Below, in pieces: positions 36,035 through 46,800 of a stretch of DNA of 64,000 nucleotides. Below the pieces are notes generated by a model. That model was not told the DNA's origin, searched no databases, and saw nothing but the letters and a program-made list of their open reading frames with translations. Positions within the stretch are counted from its first letter, which is position 1. Every line of letters begins with the position of its first letter. The stretch covers positions 1,116,001 to 1,180,000 of the forward strand of contig JAPEIS010000008.1 of assembly GCA_029531795.1 (NCBI GenBank), given 5' to 3'. The stretch is from Sclerotinia nivalis (Eukaryota; Ascomycota; Leotiomycetes; Helotiales; Sclerotiniaceae). A program made the position numbers and the translations under genes.

Positions 36035-37507
36035 ATGGATTCTTCAACTCTCAATGTTGACTTGCAAGGTACCATCGAGGACGCCCCAGGCGGTTTCAAC
36101 CAAATAAAAATTGAAAATGGTCGCGGAGGTTCCATGCAGATCTCTTTTCGTCGAACGATTCGGGTTCCGGATGATGGCAACAACTATCAGCTTCCGCCGG
36201 ATCTTGGAAAATTCCCGATCTATCCCATTGACGCATTCGCAGAGAAGTTGCCAGTTGAGCTTGTTAGGAAAGGAGGTGTATTTATTCCTATCTGGCGTGT
36301 GTTCGATAATTCTTCTCAACTCATTTCATGAACTTCTACTCCCAAAGTGAAGTCGAATTTCTAACACAGGAAACAGAACGAGAGGCACTTTGGATTCGAT
36401 TCTTTTCTGCCGACAAATTTGATCGATTTGCAGTTAAAGTCTACGCTGGTGGAATCAATGTTGTCTCAGGAGAAAACAAATACGAGCCTGCAGAACCCAA
36501 AGTAGCTGCCACCGGAAAGGAGTCGTATCAAAACTATCTTAGGGTTCCAGGACAAGAATGGCTCGACGGAATTGTGAAATCCGACGGTACAGTCATGCAA
36601 TTTGTGGCGGTTCCTACTGGCTCCGGATATTCGGTCGAAGCACAGATCACAGGTCATGACAAGGTTGCTGGCCTTCAGTTCGAGATTGTTCCCCTCCGCT
36701 CAGAGACTGATTTTACTGGCCAAGTATTCGTCAAAACTATGACGGGAAAAGAGATAGATCTACCTGCGGACTCTCGTTTGACCATTGAAATGCTCAAGGA
36801 TCGGATCTCTAAAAAGGAAGGCATACCAGCGGATCAACAACGACTGATATTTGGTGGAAAGCAACTCCAAGACCACGGTTAGTTTGATTCGATTACTAAT
36901 AACCAAACGTGGTCGGACTGACATATGACCCGCAGATACTTTATGGGACTGCAATATAAGAGAGGTCGGTCATATACCAGGAGTCGTGAGACTTCCTCAC
37001 TGATTGAATCTATAGGGAGTGACGATTCACCTGGTCCTCAGGCTCCGCGGAGGCGGCGATGCACCCCCAGAGGTTGTAAGCCAGATGAAGGAAAGGGAAG
37101 AAAGTTTGAAAGAACAAAGATACGAATTGGCATTAGCGCCTGGAGGTTCCATTCATCAAGCAATCCGCAAAGACAATTTCGGCAAACATCGATATGACGA
37201 AAAGCATACAGTCATGTTTAACGTGCAGCTTCTAGGTCCAAAAACGTTCCAGTTAGTCACCGGCATGCCACCTCCCCAGACTCCAGTTTCCGCCGAAACA
37301 TATGCAGAGTACGGATACCCATTCTTCGAAATGTACAACGAACCAAGAGCACTTACGGGAACATTTGGCCAACTGTTAAAAAGTGTAGGAGATATTGACA
37401 AGGAAAAGAATGTGAACTTGGAAGTCCATCAACGGGAGAACGGTTTACATTTCAGGACTGTGAAATTGAATACGGTGGATGAGATTAGCGAACTTTATTC
37501 CAAGTAA
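36035..37507 (+). CDS. Ubiquitin-module fusion protein, copy 3, with intact LRLRGG
   Basis: Four exons (36035-36296, 36377-36877, 36936-36964, 37016-37507) join in phase to give 427 aa. Intron phases match copy 1, and intron 2 is shifted by one codon. Residues 1-201 form the N-terminal domain ([63 protein letters not shown]). Residues 202-277 match ubiquitin over all 76 positions without a gap (47 identical by hand count): [21 protein letters not shown] and the complete HLVLRLRGG end. K6, K11, K27, K33 and K48 are kept; K29 is Arg and K63 is Glu. The GG is followed by GDAPP and a second conserved domain ([56 protein letters not shown]). The third donor (GTCGGT) is weak. Upstream ATG 36005 would add ten residues; CACCATGG at 36035 is the better context. 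A deubiquitinase could in principle cut after G277; that is inference. Confidence 0.82.
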
Positions 37508-37562
37508 CCTTTTAGGCAAGAGGAAGCTTGGCGGTGATGCGGTATGGGCGGTGGGATACACC

Positions 37563-37583
37563 GGGGGGGGGGGGGGGGGGGGG
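37563..37583. repeat. 21-nt poly-G tract
   Basis: An uninterrupted run of G preceded by CC and followed by CGCGAG, 56 bp after the stop codon of ubiquitin-fusion copy 3. Its exact length is likely to vary or be misread. Confidence 0.95.
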
Positions 37584-40500
37584 CGCGAGCCTGACATATC
37601 AGCGCGATGCCTTGATGAGTAGCTAGTTTGCGATTTTGGGGATTTGCGAGAATTGCAAAATGAAAATGGACTGATTTCATTACACTTGAGCGACTTGAAT
37701 AGATATAGCGCATGCAAGAGTTCCATCTCAACTAGAATTGTTCCCGTGCATGAGTACTTCTGCTTAGAACGTATGTTCTGATCTGGCATAATCCACTTAA
37801 AACCACAACCACGTCGCGATCCAACTATCCAATGGCCACCTGTACAACGAAAACCCATTTCTTTCCATTTGACCAAACTAGCTAGACCGCCACATGGCGT
37901 GCAAAATCCTATCGACGTGTCCACAGCAGGACTCACGTGATCATGAAACTTTCCGGGACGGGGTCTCTTTCACTTTTCAACAAGAGCATTGAAAGGACAC
38001 AAAGACAGCAATAGCATAGTTTGAACCACAAAACCTCCCATAAATACAGTTTTCAAAGGTATCAAATATCGGGGACTCATCCCACTAAAACAAAGCATAG
38101 AATTAATAGAAACATATATTCGCGCGCAAAACCCCACCACAGTCGTCACAGTCATTGAACCTGCATAAATTTGTATTGTAGTAGAAGGGACTACCTATCT
38201 GATATTCTTACGCATCAATCCCAGTATTTAGATGTTAGGTATGATATAGATAGATATAGTCGGTACTTCTATTTGCCCTATTATGACCCCGCGAAATTAG
38301 CGTGGAGTTGATGGCTCGCTTAATGATTTAGGGGAACCACACTCAAAATGGATATTCGACGTCTTTACCATCGTACTGGGAAACCATTCATGAACGCAAC
38401 GAAGCAAATTTTAGGCTGAAGTTATCAGCTCGATCCAATCTCAGAAAAAAAAATACTCCGCATATCCAGCATTGGGCAGTTGTTGAGAATCAGGATTAAG
38501 GGGAATCGAACTTTTCCTGCAAGGGTCAGCTTATGTCAATTTGTGAACTGCCCTTTGAACCTTCCACGATGAAACTGTACCATATCAATTTACCGTCCTC
38601 TCGTACCTAAGCTTTAGTGCCAATTAAAGATAGAATGATACAAAATACCTCCTCGGATTTTTACTCGAAGCCGTCTTGTCATCTTCCAATCTCCCTTATC
38701 TGTAAGTTATATCCACTATCACATCCACCACACCCACCGCCTGGCAGAAAGTCAAAGTTTTGTTGCATATCTGCTACGGGGTATTGAAGCCTGAAGGTGC
38801 CTATAAGCTTTTACAAGCTCTATTCCCTGTGAGCTTTCCTTCATACTGGTAGCGGTTTCTTAGTGAGAATATCAAGCTAATTTTTTGCTCTGTAGATGTT
38901 TTGGAAATCGGTTTAGCAAGATCCTACCAGAAGGAGACGGAGGCAAATGATCAGCATGGTAGGTTGGAGAAAACTCGATATAAAGGGATAAATGAGGAAT
39001 TGAGTTTCCGGATTAGGCCGGAGGTTATACCGTGGTATTGTCTCGAGGCGCAACCAGACTAAGCAATGCTATCAGAAGCGTAATATATATTGTGATGGCC
39101 TTGCTGCTAACCGTTAAGGTACCGCCATTATGGACATTGAATAAGATATTCGGGATTGAATATATATGATGAAGTAGACTACCTGGATAGCTTTGGAGCA
39201 GGAGGAGGGTTGTTGAATTCAGTGTAGAAGGATTTGACGGTGGTTTTAAAGCATTAAACTATAATCTGTTCAATTATTACGTTAAGATCTGTGAAGCTTT
39301 TTCTTCAGCTTATAATACAAAATAAAACAATTTTATGACTTGCCTTTAATAATTTAAAATGTAAAATAATGAGGTGTCGTTGTTGATGGTGGGGGAAAGA
39401 GTGACTGTAAGTAAGGTCCCTACTGTATAGGTAATGAGTCAGCATGCTTCCTCAGTGTCTCGTCCCCTGAAACGAGACTACCGCCGTGCCTTATTATCGC
39501 TTATGCTGAATATAAAGATATTAAAATCACGGTTTCCAATATTATCTTGCCGCTTCTTATTGGCCTATAGCGTTTGCAGTCATATTATGCGATTCATTGA
39601 GAATGACTCGGACCATTATTCTTGGAATATTCACACTATGGAAGAATCACCAGAGTGAATATCTCGGTGTTAGATCACAAGCGGTATCGTATGATACATG
39701 AATAATCAATATTCCAAGTAAGTCTCCCATGATTATCTCCACATAGGGTTGCTGCTATGAAATTTCGTGAAATTTACAACTACCCTCAATACAAATACAT
39801 TCGGCATAACTGCATTCAGTATTCCTAATATTTTCGAATTCCGGTACAAAGTTCGAAGCTCATTAAGACTTGACTTACTACCAACATCTGATAGCAGCAA
39901 AATAGTCACCGCATAAGTCAAGAAGAAATTCTGAAGGCGTGAATACTCGGCGCAAATGGAGGATCCCTTACTACAAATCGCGGGGCTGCCTGGGATGAGG
40001 TCTCTTGGGGATGGCCCACTTCCCAATCAACGAGTACCTCCGCTAGCGGCTCTGCGGGAATGCCCACAAGAGTCGTTTCGCAATCTTCTTCCAGGAAATG
40101 GATGGCCAAGATCAATCTGGTACCAAATGAATCTTTAGTTCTAGCATAAGATAAATTACACGCGGTGATATTCAAAAACATTTGATATTTTGTGATGATC
40201 CTGGCAATATCATGAGTGATGAAAACATTTACATAGCTTTAATTATTAAGACATGCATGAGTCTATTCAGTTTTCCAATGATTTCAACAATAGATATTTA
40301 GCATATGGCCCCGACTACTTTCAACCAATTTGATATCGTCATTGTCTGAGATTTTTGCAGCGCCTAAAGAAGTCACATTGCTTAGTCATATCGACCGTAG
40401 GCCCTCAGTCTGACTTTGCAGACACAGGGTTCAAAACTACTTGGAGATAACGATTACTTTGAACGAGGGTAATTTTAGTCATAACTTTTCGTCTATTTTG

Positions 40501-40641
40501 TTATCAGACTAGACCATTTTAGTCACGGCAACTGTCACTGTAGTTGTTAGCTCCAAGCCAAGTTTATGCCACTAAGATAATCGAACCAAGCTAAGGTTAT
40601 AAACCTAAGAAGCTTAATCTAGTCTCACTAATGTCATCCTA

Positions 40642-40648
40642 TATAAAT
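40642..40648 (+). promoter_or_regulatory. TATA-like box of the 103-aa membrane protein gene
   Basis: TATAAAT lies 117 bp before the ATG at 40765 and is followed by a pyrimidine/adenine-rich leader ending in ATCATCAAAATG. Spacing fits a short-leader TATA promoter. Confidence 0.4.
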
Positions 40649-40764
40649 ATCATCTTCTCCCATGACTTCCATTCCTCCATTCCTCATTCTTTCACTCTCA
40701 AAATCTTCATTCAGTCAAATAAAAGACCCAGATTATCCACAACAATTCTCGAAAAATCATCAAA

Positions 40765-41076
40765 ATGAATCACCAAACCTTCAAAGTTTGCCTTCCCTGC
40801 GATACCACTAAGCTTGCCATCGAGTTGCCGCCTTTTGGCACCATTTTTCTATTTTTCTTCGGGTGCATGTGCTTGTACGCCATTTACAAATTGATTAAAT
40901 TGATTAAGAATAAATTCAATTCCATCTGTACATTCCACATTGTATCGAGAGGGGAGGAGATGAAGCTTGTAGAGCTCTGCAAGGAGGGCCAATGTAGTGA
41001 TTGTCGGTGGTTGGAGGAGGATGAGATTTCGGGCCCTGAAATTTGGGCGGCGGACGCTGTTAAAAAATTGGAATGA
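40765..41076 (+). CDS. Small single-span membrane protein, unknown
   Basis: A single-exon ORF of 103 aa. The ATG context is good (AAAATGA), with a TATA-like box upstream. The N-terminus (MNHQTFKVCLPCDTTKLAIELPP) is followed by one hydrophobic segment at about 25-42 (GTIFLFFFGCMCLYAIYK), then a basic stretch (LIKLIKNKFN) and an acidic, cysteine-containing tail (EELC-like VELCKEGQCSDCRW). I do not recognise a family. Two other small single-span proteins follow within 3 kb on the opposite strand. A hydrophobic CLY core followed by a basic stretch recurs in the next one, so a diverged local family is possible but not shown. Confidence 0.45.
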   Translation: MNHQTFKVCLPCDTTKLAIELPPFGTIFLFFFGCMCLYAIYKLIKLIKNKFNSICTFHIVSRGEEMKLVELCKEGQCSDCRWLEEDEISGPEIWAADAVKKLE

Positions 41077-41899
41077 TGTCTTATGCGGTGGATGGATAGT
41101 TCGGGCTGTGGTATTATGGAAAGATCGGACGGTTGTGGATATTTTAATATCTTGTTCGGTCTATGTATTGGGTGCTGTTATCATCACTCGGTAAAAGTCA
41201 TGATTACGATTTTGAGTTGAATTTCTTTATGATTCTCTTGATTTCACTGTACAAGATCTGTCCCATAGTCTAATCCGAATTACTACCTTATCTCATGCAA
41301 AATAACTATACAGATAAATGCTCCATGTGTGAAATAGTGAAGTACTCATAATTTTAGGGTTTGCGAAATCGCTACGATGATTAGTGACTTCATTGACTCC
41401 AATTTACAGAGGCGGACTTGAACTTCGGTCTTCAGAAGTATGAATGAAGTTGTGTTATCTTGTATTATCGTGCAGACACATAGCAATGACGTTATTGTCA
41501 CTGAGTTACAAATATATTCATGCGAAATCTAACTTTTTGAAATATATACCCTGACATTTCCAAGTTAAAACTTTGACATTTCCTCTAAAAATCTGAGTAC
41601 GAAACATGGATCTCAGTATTAAAATGTCTTTTCTGTAAGAATTTTGGATAGATTGTCAAATTCTCTGTATTTGTTTAAAGAAAATCTAAAGAATGATCTT
41701 AGCTTGCAATGCTTGTATTAATCTACATTGCCCACACATTTCGCCGTTGTAAGATGTTGGCTGGATGTTCAAATGAAGGCAACATATTCAAAAGTAGTTT
41801 TTGTTTCAGGTACAGATTTATCCCCTCCTATCTCTCCTCCATTTACTCCCATTCTTTCACAAATCCCTCGTCCACCTGACGTTCTACGACGCCAGTCCG
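41077..41899. other. Intergenic region
   Basis: AT-rich, between the convergent small membrane protein genes. No feature is seen. Confidence 0.5.
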
Positions 41900-42481
41900 C
41901 TATTCCTTGAACAGCTTTCCGTAATCCTTGGCCATTTTGAATGCTTCTTGCCTTCTTTTTGCCTCTTCCTTCTTTCCTGATTTGAAGCGGGTGGATTCGG
42001 ATAGAGCGGGCCAATTGCTGCATTCCTTGTACATCTTGAGTTCTTCCGACAAAGCTTTATTCTTATACTTCAAGACGTGGTCTTCGCAGGTATTGAAGAT
42101 CTGGACACACGAATAAAGGCAAAATATAGCAAGGAAAACTATGATGAAGGCTCGAATCGTAAAGTCGATATTCGTCGCAGCGGTGTGCGCGAGACGGGCT
42201 TTGAGAGTCTCAAGCTTATGAGCGAGATTAATTCTAAGCAAATTATGTTAGGCTTGTCCTGTAAAATATCAAATAAGATCGACTTACGTTATTGTCTCCG
42301 TATCGAGGTTCTCTTCACTTCTGGTTCTTATGTTCTCGTTGTATTGGCAATAGAGCGGTGCCATTGGCTTCGGAATGAATTGAGTAACAGCTTCTAATGA
42401 CAACACATGTAGGAGAAATCGATTAAAGATTTCTAAACACACCATGTTTAACATGATGCGGAAAAGGGGTTTTAGAGACAT
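41900..42481 (-). CDS. Small single-span membrane protein with charged tail, unknown
   Basis: Two exons (42481-42288 and 42233-41900; 54 bp intron, GTAAGT donor, CTTAG acceptor) join in phase to give 175 aa. Residues 1-64 include a moderately hydrophobic start (MSLKPLFRIMLNMVCLEIF). A clear membrane span follows at about 90-107 (FTIRAFIIVFLAIFCLYSCV). The tail is Lys/Glu-rich and probably helical (LKYKNKALSEELKMYKE...SGKKEEAKRRQE), ending in KLFKE. I chose the ATG at 42481 because an in-frame extension upstream to 42700 has a non-coding composition. No family is recognised. The clean intron and frame continuity support a real gene. Confidence 0.55.
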
Positions 42482-43454
42482 ATTTGCGTATTTGATTTGT
42501 GGTGTATTTTCGATTTGTTTTCGGCTTAATGTAAGAGTATGAGTAAAGGTCAAGAGTCGTGTACTGGTGTAATGCGTGTTTTTTGATGAAGAACAAGGAT
42601 TTATGTGTGAGATAAAGGATGGTAGGTATATATATATTATTCGAACAGTTACTGCAAAAGAATGTGTGCCACTATATGAATTCGTGTTTCCACTACTCAA
42701 TTCTAGCCCTAGAAAGTACTGAGGGTTTCCATTTGTTCCACCCCGTGGGAAAAATGTGACTTTTAGATTCCTAGTATTAGGAATAGTAAGAGCCTAACGA
42801 CTTGGATCCAAACTTAAAAACTTTGATAACATCATACACAGGAAGAGGATACTTCAGCTCGACTATGTACGCCACTAAATATATTAATTAGAGATCGAAA
42901 TGTGAAAAGCAGTTAGTGTGAAGATTATGATTCATCGGGATTTGAGGTTTGTTTCTGGGTGGAAGGGCTGAGATTTTGTATCTGTATTAGTGGGAGGGGA
43001 AAGGGGAGAAAGTGGGGAGGAATATATCATGACTAACTTGAAAAAAGAAACACCATAGATTCCATAAAAACCGTCCAAGACGCCGGCGTGGACTTCCTCA
43101 CCAACGCCAGTAACCTTCGAAAACCTGGCGCGAAAATTGTAAAAATGGTAATCAAGTACTCAAAATGATGGATACTGGAATACTAGCGTATAATTCTGGC
43201 CTCACATATTCGGGGAAAGTTACAATTCAAGATAAAATATTCACGTGACATTCGGAAAGTTCAACACAAGTAGATGGCAAGATTGTAGATGTAATTATCT
43301 TCTTACAAACTTCAGACAGTTGCTTTCGAAAGTTGTACTCTTGACTGAGCTTTATATGAAACCATTGAACATGTTACATAACACGTTGTGACAGTCCCCC
43401 AATCGACTGAACACCTGCCCCACTTCCAACAGCTTCACCATACTTGAGGTCCTC
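42482..43454. other. Intergenic region containing an exon-like island
   Basis: AT-rich apart from a GC-richer, exon-like stretch at 43037-43168 on the plus strand, described separately. Confidence 0.5.
43058..43168 (+). pseudogene. Orphan exon-like fragment
   Basis: A CTAAC branch-like site and CATAG acceptor precede an open stretch whose codons are GC-richer than the surroundings. It reads DSIKTVQDAGVDFLTNASN and then LRKPGAKIVKMV. A possible donor (ATG|GTAATC) follows at about 43147, and a stop lies at 43166. I find no partner exon I trust. It may be a gene remnant. Family unknown. Confidence 0.3.
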
Positions 43455-43895
43455 TCAAGATAGCTTTCTTCGATCAGACATTTTTCCTTTCTCCAACTCC
43501 TGCTTCTTTCTCACCTCCTCCATGTATTTACCATTTTTCAATGTCCACAACGCCTTCCTCACCCGAGTGCGTTTAGATTTTTCCCGTAAAAGACGCCTCT
43601 TGGTATCGGCTTTTATTATATCAAGCTGAGTCGCAAAATCTACGGTTATCGCGACGTATATCTTATAGAAAAAGAATAATAAGAGTGCGATAAGAGGAAC
43701 AGTTATGTAATGAAGTTTGAAAAAGGTGATGTCGACCCAGAATTGCCAATTTACTACAAGATCTGGATCATTTCCTAGCTGGAAAACGGAAGAGATCTCT
43801 TTCTTGGGCGTGCTTGTTGCTTGCATTTCGATATGTTTATTTGAGTGGTAGGTGGATGATGATAGGAATGGTATGGTGATGGATTCTTCTGTCAA
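43455..43895 (-). CDS. Small single-span membrane protein with basic coiled tail, unknown
   Basis: A single-exon ORF of 146 aa from the first ATG; a start at 43826 (MQATSTPKKE) would give 123 aa and fits the compact size of its neighbours. One strongly hydrophobic segment lies at about 65-83 (YITVPLIALLLFFFYKIYV), followed by a Lys/Arg/Glu-rich helix (TKRRLLREKSKRTRVRKA, EEVRKKQELEKGK). The topology resembles the 41900-42481 gene: N-terminal domain, one span, charged tail. I recognise no family and cannot show homology by eye. Confidence 0.5.
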   Translation of the reverse strand: MTEESITIPFLSSSTYHSNKHIEMQATSTPKKEISSVFQLGNDPDLVVNWQFWVDITFFKLHYITVPLIALLLFFFYKIYVAITVDFATQLDIIKADTKRRLLREKSKRTRVRKALWTLKNGKYMEEVRKKQELEKGKMSDRRKLS

Positions 43896-46800
43896 ATATT
43901 CTGGCGGTAGGATAGTGGTTGGGCCGAATTCATTGACTATATGGCTCCTGAGTCGTTCTGATCTTCTAAAGCTGGCAGTGGTTTCTTTGACGAATGGTTA
44001 TCGATGAACTTTGATCTTGAATGTGGTATATAATTGAGGTTTTACGAAGCATGAAGATGACGGATATAAGATAAAATACAGTGAAGTCGTAATTGTGGGT
44101 AGCGGTAATGCCATCGAGTTATCGATATTGTGATTTATAAAAGCCTTCAAACTATCTATATAGTGAAATTTCTTAGGGCACTAGTCCAGGAGCTAAGCTG
44201 ACTAGATGTCCAATCAAAGACTGGTCCCGCCTAAATTTTAACACACATTTTCGACTTTCTTCATGTGTGATTGGTGTACTAGCTAACTTTATGCTCCACG
44301 GCTCCGGTGGGATATATACTTTAAGCTTTTTAAGGATTTATTTGAGATCTAGTATTACAAAGCGTCCTAATTATACACTCCGTGAATCTGTATTTCAATA
44401 TGACGTCATTAATAATGAGTGACTTTAGTGGTTGGAAAAAGACAACCCTCCACAAATTTCAACCCCTTTTGTGTGTTGTTTTAAGTCAAGGATACTTGAC
44501 GAAATTCCTCTTAAACTAATGAAATATTCCAGAACATCCGGTGTTCATGAGTGATGATTAGCGTGACCGGCGATTGTATGAAAAGTGGGGCATTAAATCT
44601 AAACGAGAACAGATAAGGGGGAAACTAGTCTGATATGATAACGGCAGTTGTAAAGACGCACAAAAGAAAATCCGATTAGAACGACGACACTTTGCTCGAG
44701 CTGATTCAAAAAATCACTCATTGATTGTAGTATCCTGGGTAACTTGTTGTTTCTATTAGTAATATCACTACACCATTAGTGGCCTACGTGAAGTGGATAA
44801 TCTATCGCCTGGGATCACTTGGTGGGAAAATTTGATGACTGAGCGCGCAGAGAAGTTTTTTCAGGACCCTTCGATGCCGAACTTGTTGACAGAAATCGAT
44901 GAGTGCAGCAACACCTGTTAATATTTAGTGTTAAGTAAATGTAGGAAATGAAGAAGAAGAAGAAGAAGCAGCAGCTTACCATCGTGCCGGAGAGCGGTTG
45001 TACAGTAGACGGTTGACGAATTATTTGATTGTACATCGGCTCCTCGAATCGTGGTTCAAGGATTCCAAAAACAGAACTGTCATGTAGACGACCATGAGCT
45101 CGGCGATCATGACCAGATCAAAGAAGAACCTATTTGTTCGCATTTGATGTACTGTAAATTCACCAGTTTGTTCCTGTAAGGTATCACGACCTAGCGCTTT
45201 CTTCAACTGGGACTTACGGGTCCCAATAGTTTGGACCAGCAGTCAGTGCTGATGCAAATTCATGGGACACCTACCCAAGTCTCAAAATTCATGATTACTT
45301 CAATTTGCGATCAATCATTGTCAAGACTTGGTTACTTCCTTGGATTTAAGATAAATTAATGAATTAAACCTTAGAATATATAAAGTGATACGTCTGTCCT
45401 TTCTTTAAATATTTTATCTCGGAATTTATCATCAAATCAAGATAACAACCCGGATCGGCGAACTAAATTCGGCCACATGACGGCTCAAATGCTTTATAAC
45501 AACTTCCGAGCCTCATGTCAGCACAGAAAATAGCAGGCCCTTCCATTTATTCCGCCCCAAACTCGGCTATTGTGAAGTCATATGGGAACTTTGCTTCATC
45601 AAAGCTAAATCCAGAGTGACAAAGAACTCTGGGTGCGTAGTGAACATGTTTGCAAGAGTTATCAAGAATTTTTCTCCCAGACCCACAGGTGCTTACCAGT
45701 GAGGAAAGAGGAAAAAGCAGGCATATCATAGCGAAGGAAGAGTACTACCCGGTATCCAATGTTTCTGCATGAGTGTCAAGAATACATTCGACATAGCTAA
45801 GTTAGCTTAAACTTGAAGCTCCAAGAAGGAGGTCCGTCAGGCATGGTTTGATGTTCTTCGGTTGAATCCACCCGGAAAATCATTGAAAGATTGTTGTCTT
45901 CTGTAGACATTTTATTTATTTACGAGATTGAAAAGACTTCCAAGCTGGGAGTGCGGCCATTCTTTTTACATTTCTCGTGAGAAAATCACCAAGCTAAAAT
46001 TGCGTCATTGATTCAGCTCGTACTGGTTCGAACTATGCTCTCAATAGTTTATATTTTAGATCTACCCAATTTAGACACACCATGAGTCATCAGTGATGTT
46101 ACCACCTTTCAATATTCGTAAATTGGCAATAATGCGGTGTTTTTAGTGATAGAAAAATTCACCGGATAATGTTCGCTTTGTGACCATCACGTGGCTTCTC
46201 TTAAATGGCGAGCAGAACCTCTTTCACAACTTTTGTTGCATATCTCTTTGCCTGGAAGCACTTCCTGAATCCTTGTAAGCGTGTATATCAGATGAACTTA
46301 CACGGGCGTGTTCCAGACTCCCCTAATCCCAAAACGGAGGCCGGAACTCCACCCTCTGAAGTTAGCTCTAACTCCATCAAGTGGTCATACATTCAACCGA
46401 CCAGTAAAAGTTCCCTAAAGACTCTTGTTGCACGCCTCTAGGTCCAAAATAGCATGCTTGATGCTTGCAGTTTTATGTACAGAGTGAAGTGTCGTGCAGT
46501 AGGTGACTTTGCCGATAAGCATATGCCGAAGCCCACTTCATGGACTTAAATGGGTGATCGTTCATCTAAACACCAATAGAATGCTCTGAGAACTTTTGTT
46601 GCACATCTCTAGGCTGAAAATAACATCCCGGATGCCTGCAAGTAAGTGTATAGATGAAATACGATAGTGTGGGTTCCACTTCCCTGAACCTCAAGCGTGT
46701 AATAATCAGCCATTTTTACGTCTTGTACCGCCATTTAAATCATTCATCACCCTTCTAAAAGGCTTTTGAGCTACTCGGTAGAATTCATGAATGCAAAGTA

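Larger units (their letters stand above)
37508..40764. other. Intergenic region with a long G homopolymer
   Basis: It holds a 21-nt G run (37563-37583) just downstream of copy 3, and a GC-richer island at about 39918-40181 with an 87-codon ORF on the minus strand that I cannot place. The rest is AT-rich and shows no gene. Confidence 0.5.

Noticed and set aside
38490..38535. TTCGATTCC-like string resembling a tRNA T-arm on the minus strand
   Set aside because: The flanking bases do not pair into a T stem, and no A box or acceptor stem was found.
42898..42955. IHRDL-like string (kinase HRD motif) upstream of the orphan exon
   Set aside because: Only six residues match, no other kinase motif is nearby, and the following exon-like stretch does not continue a kinase.
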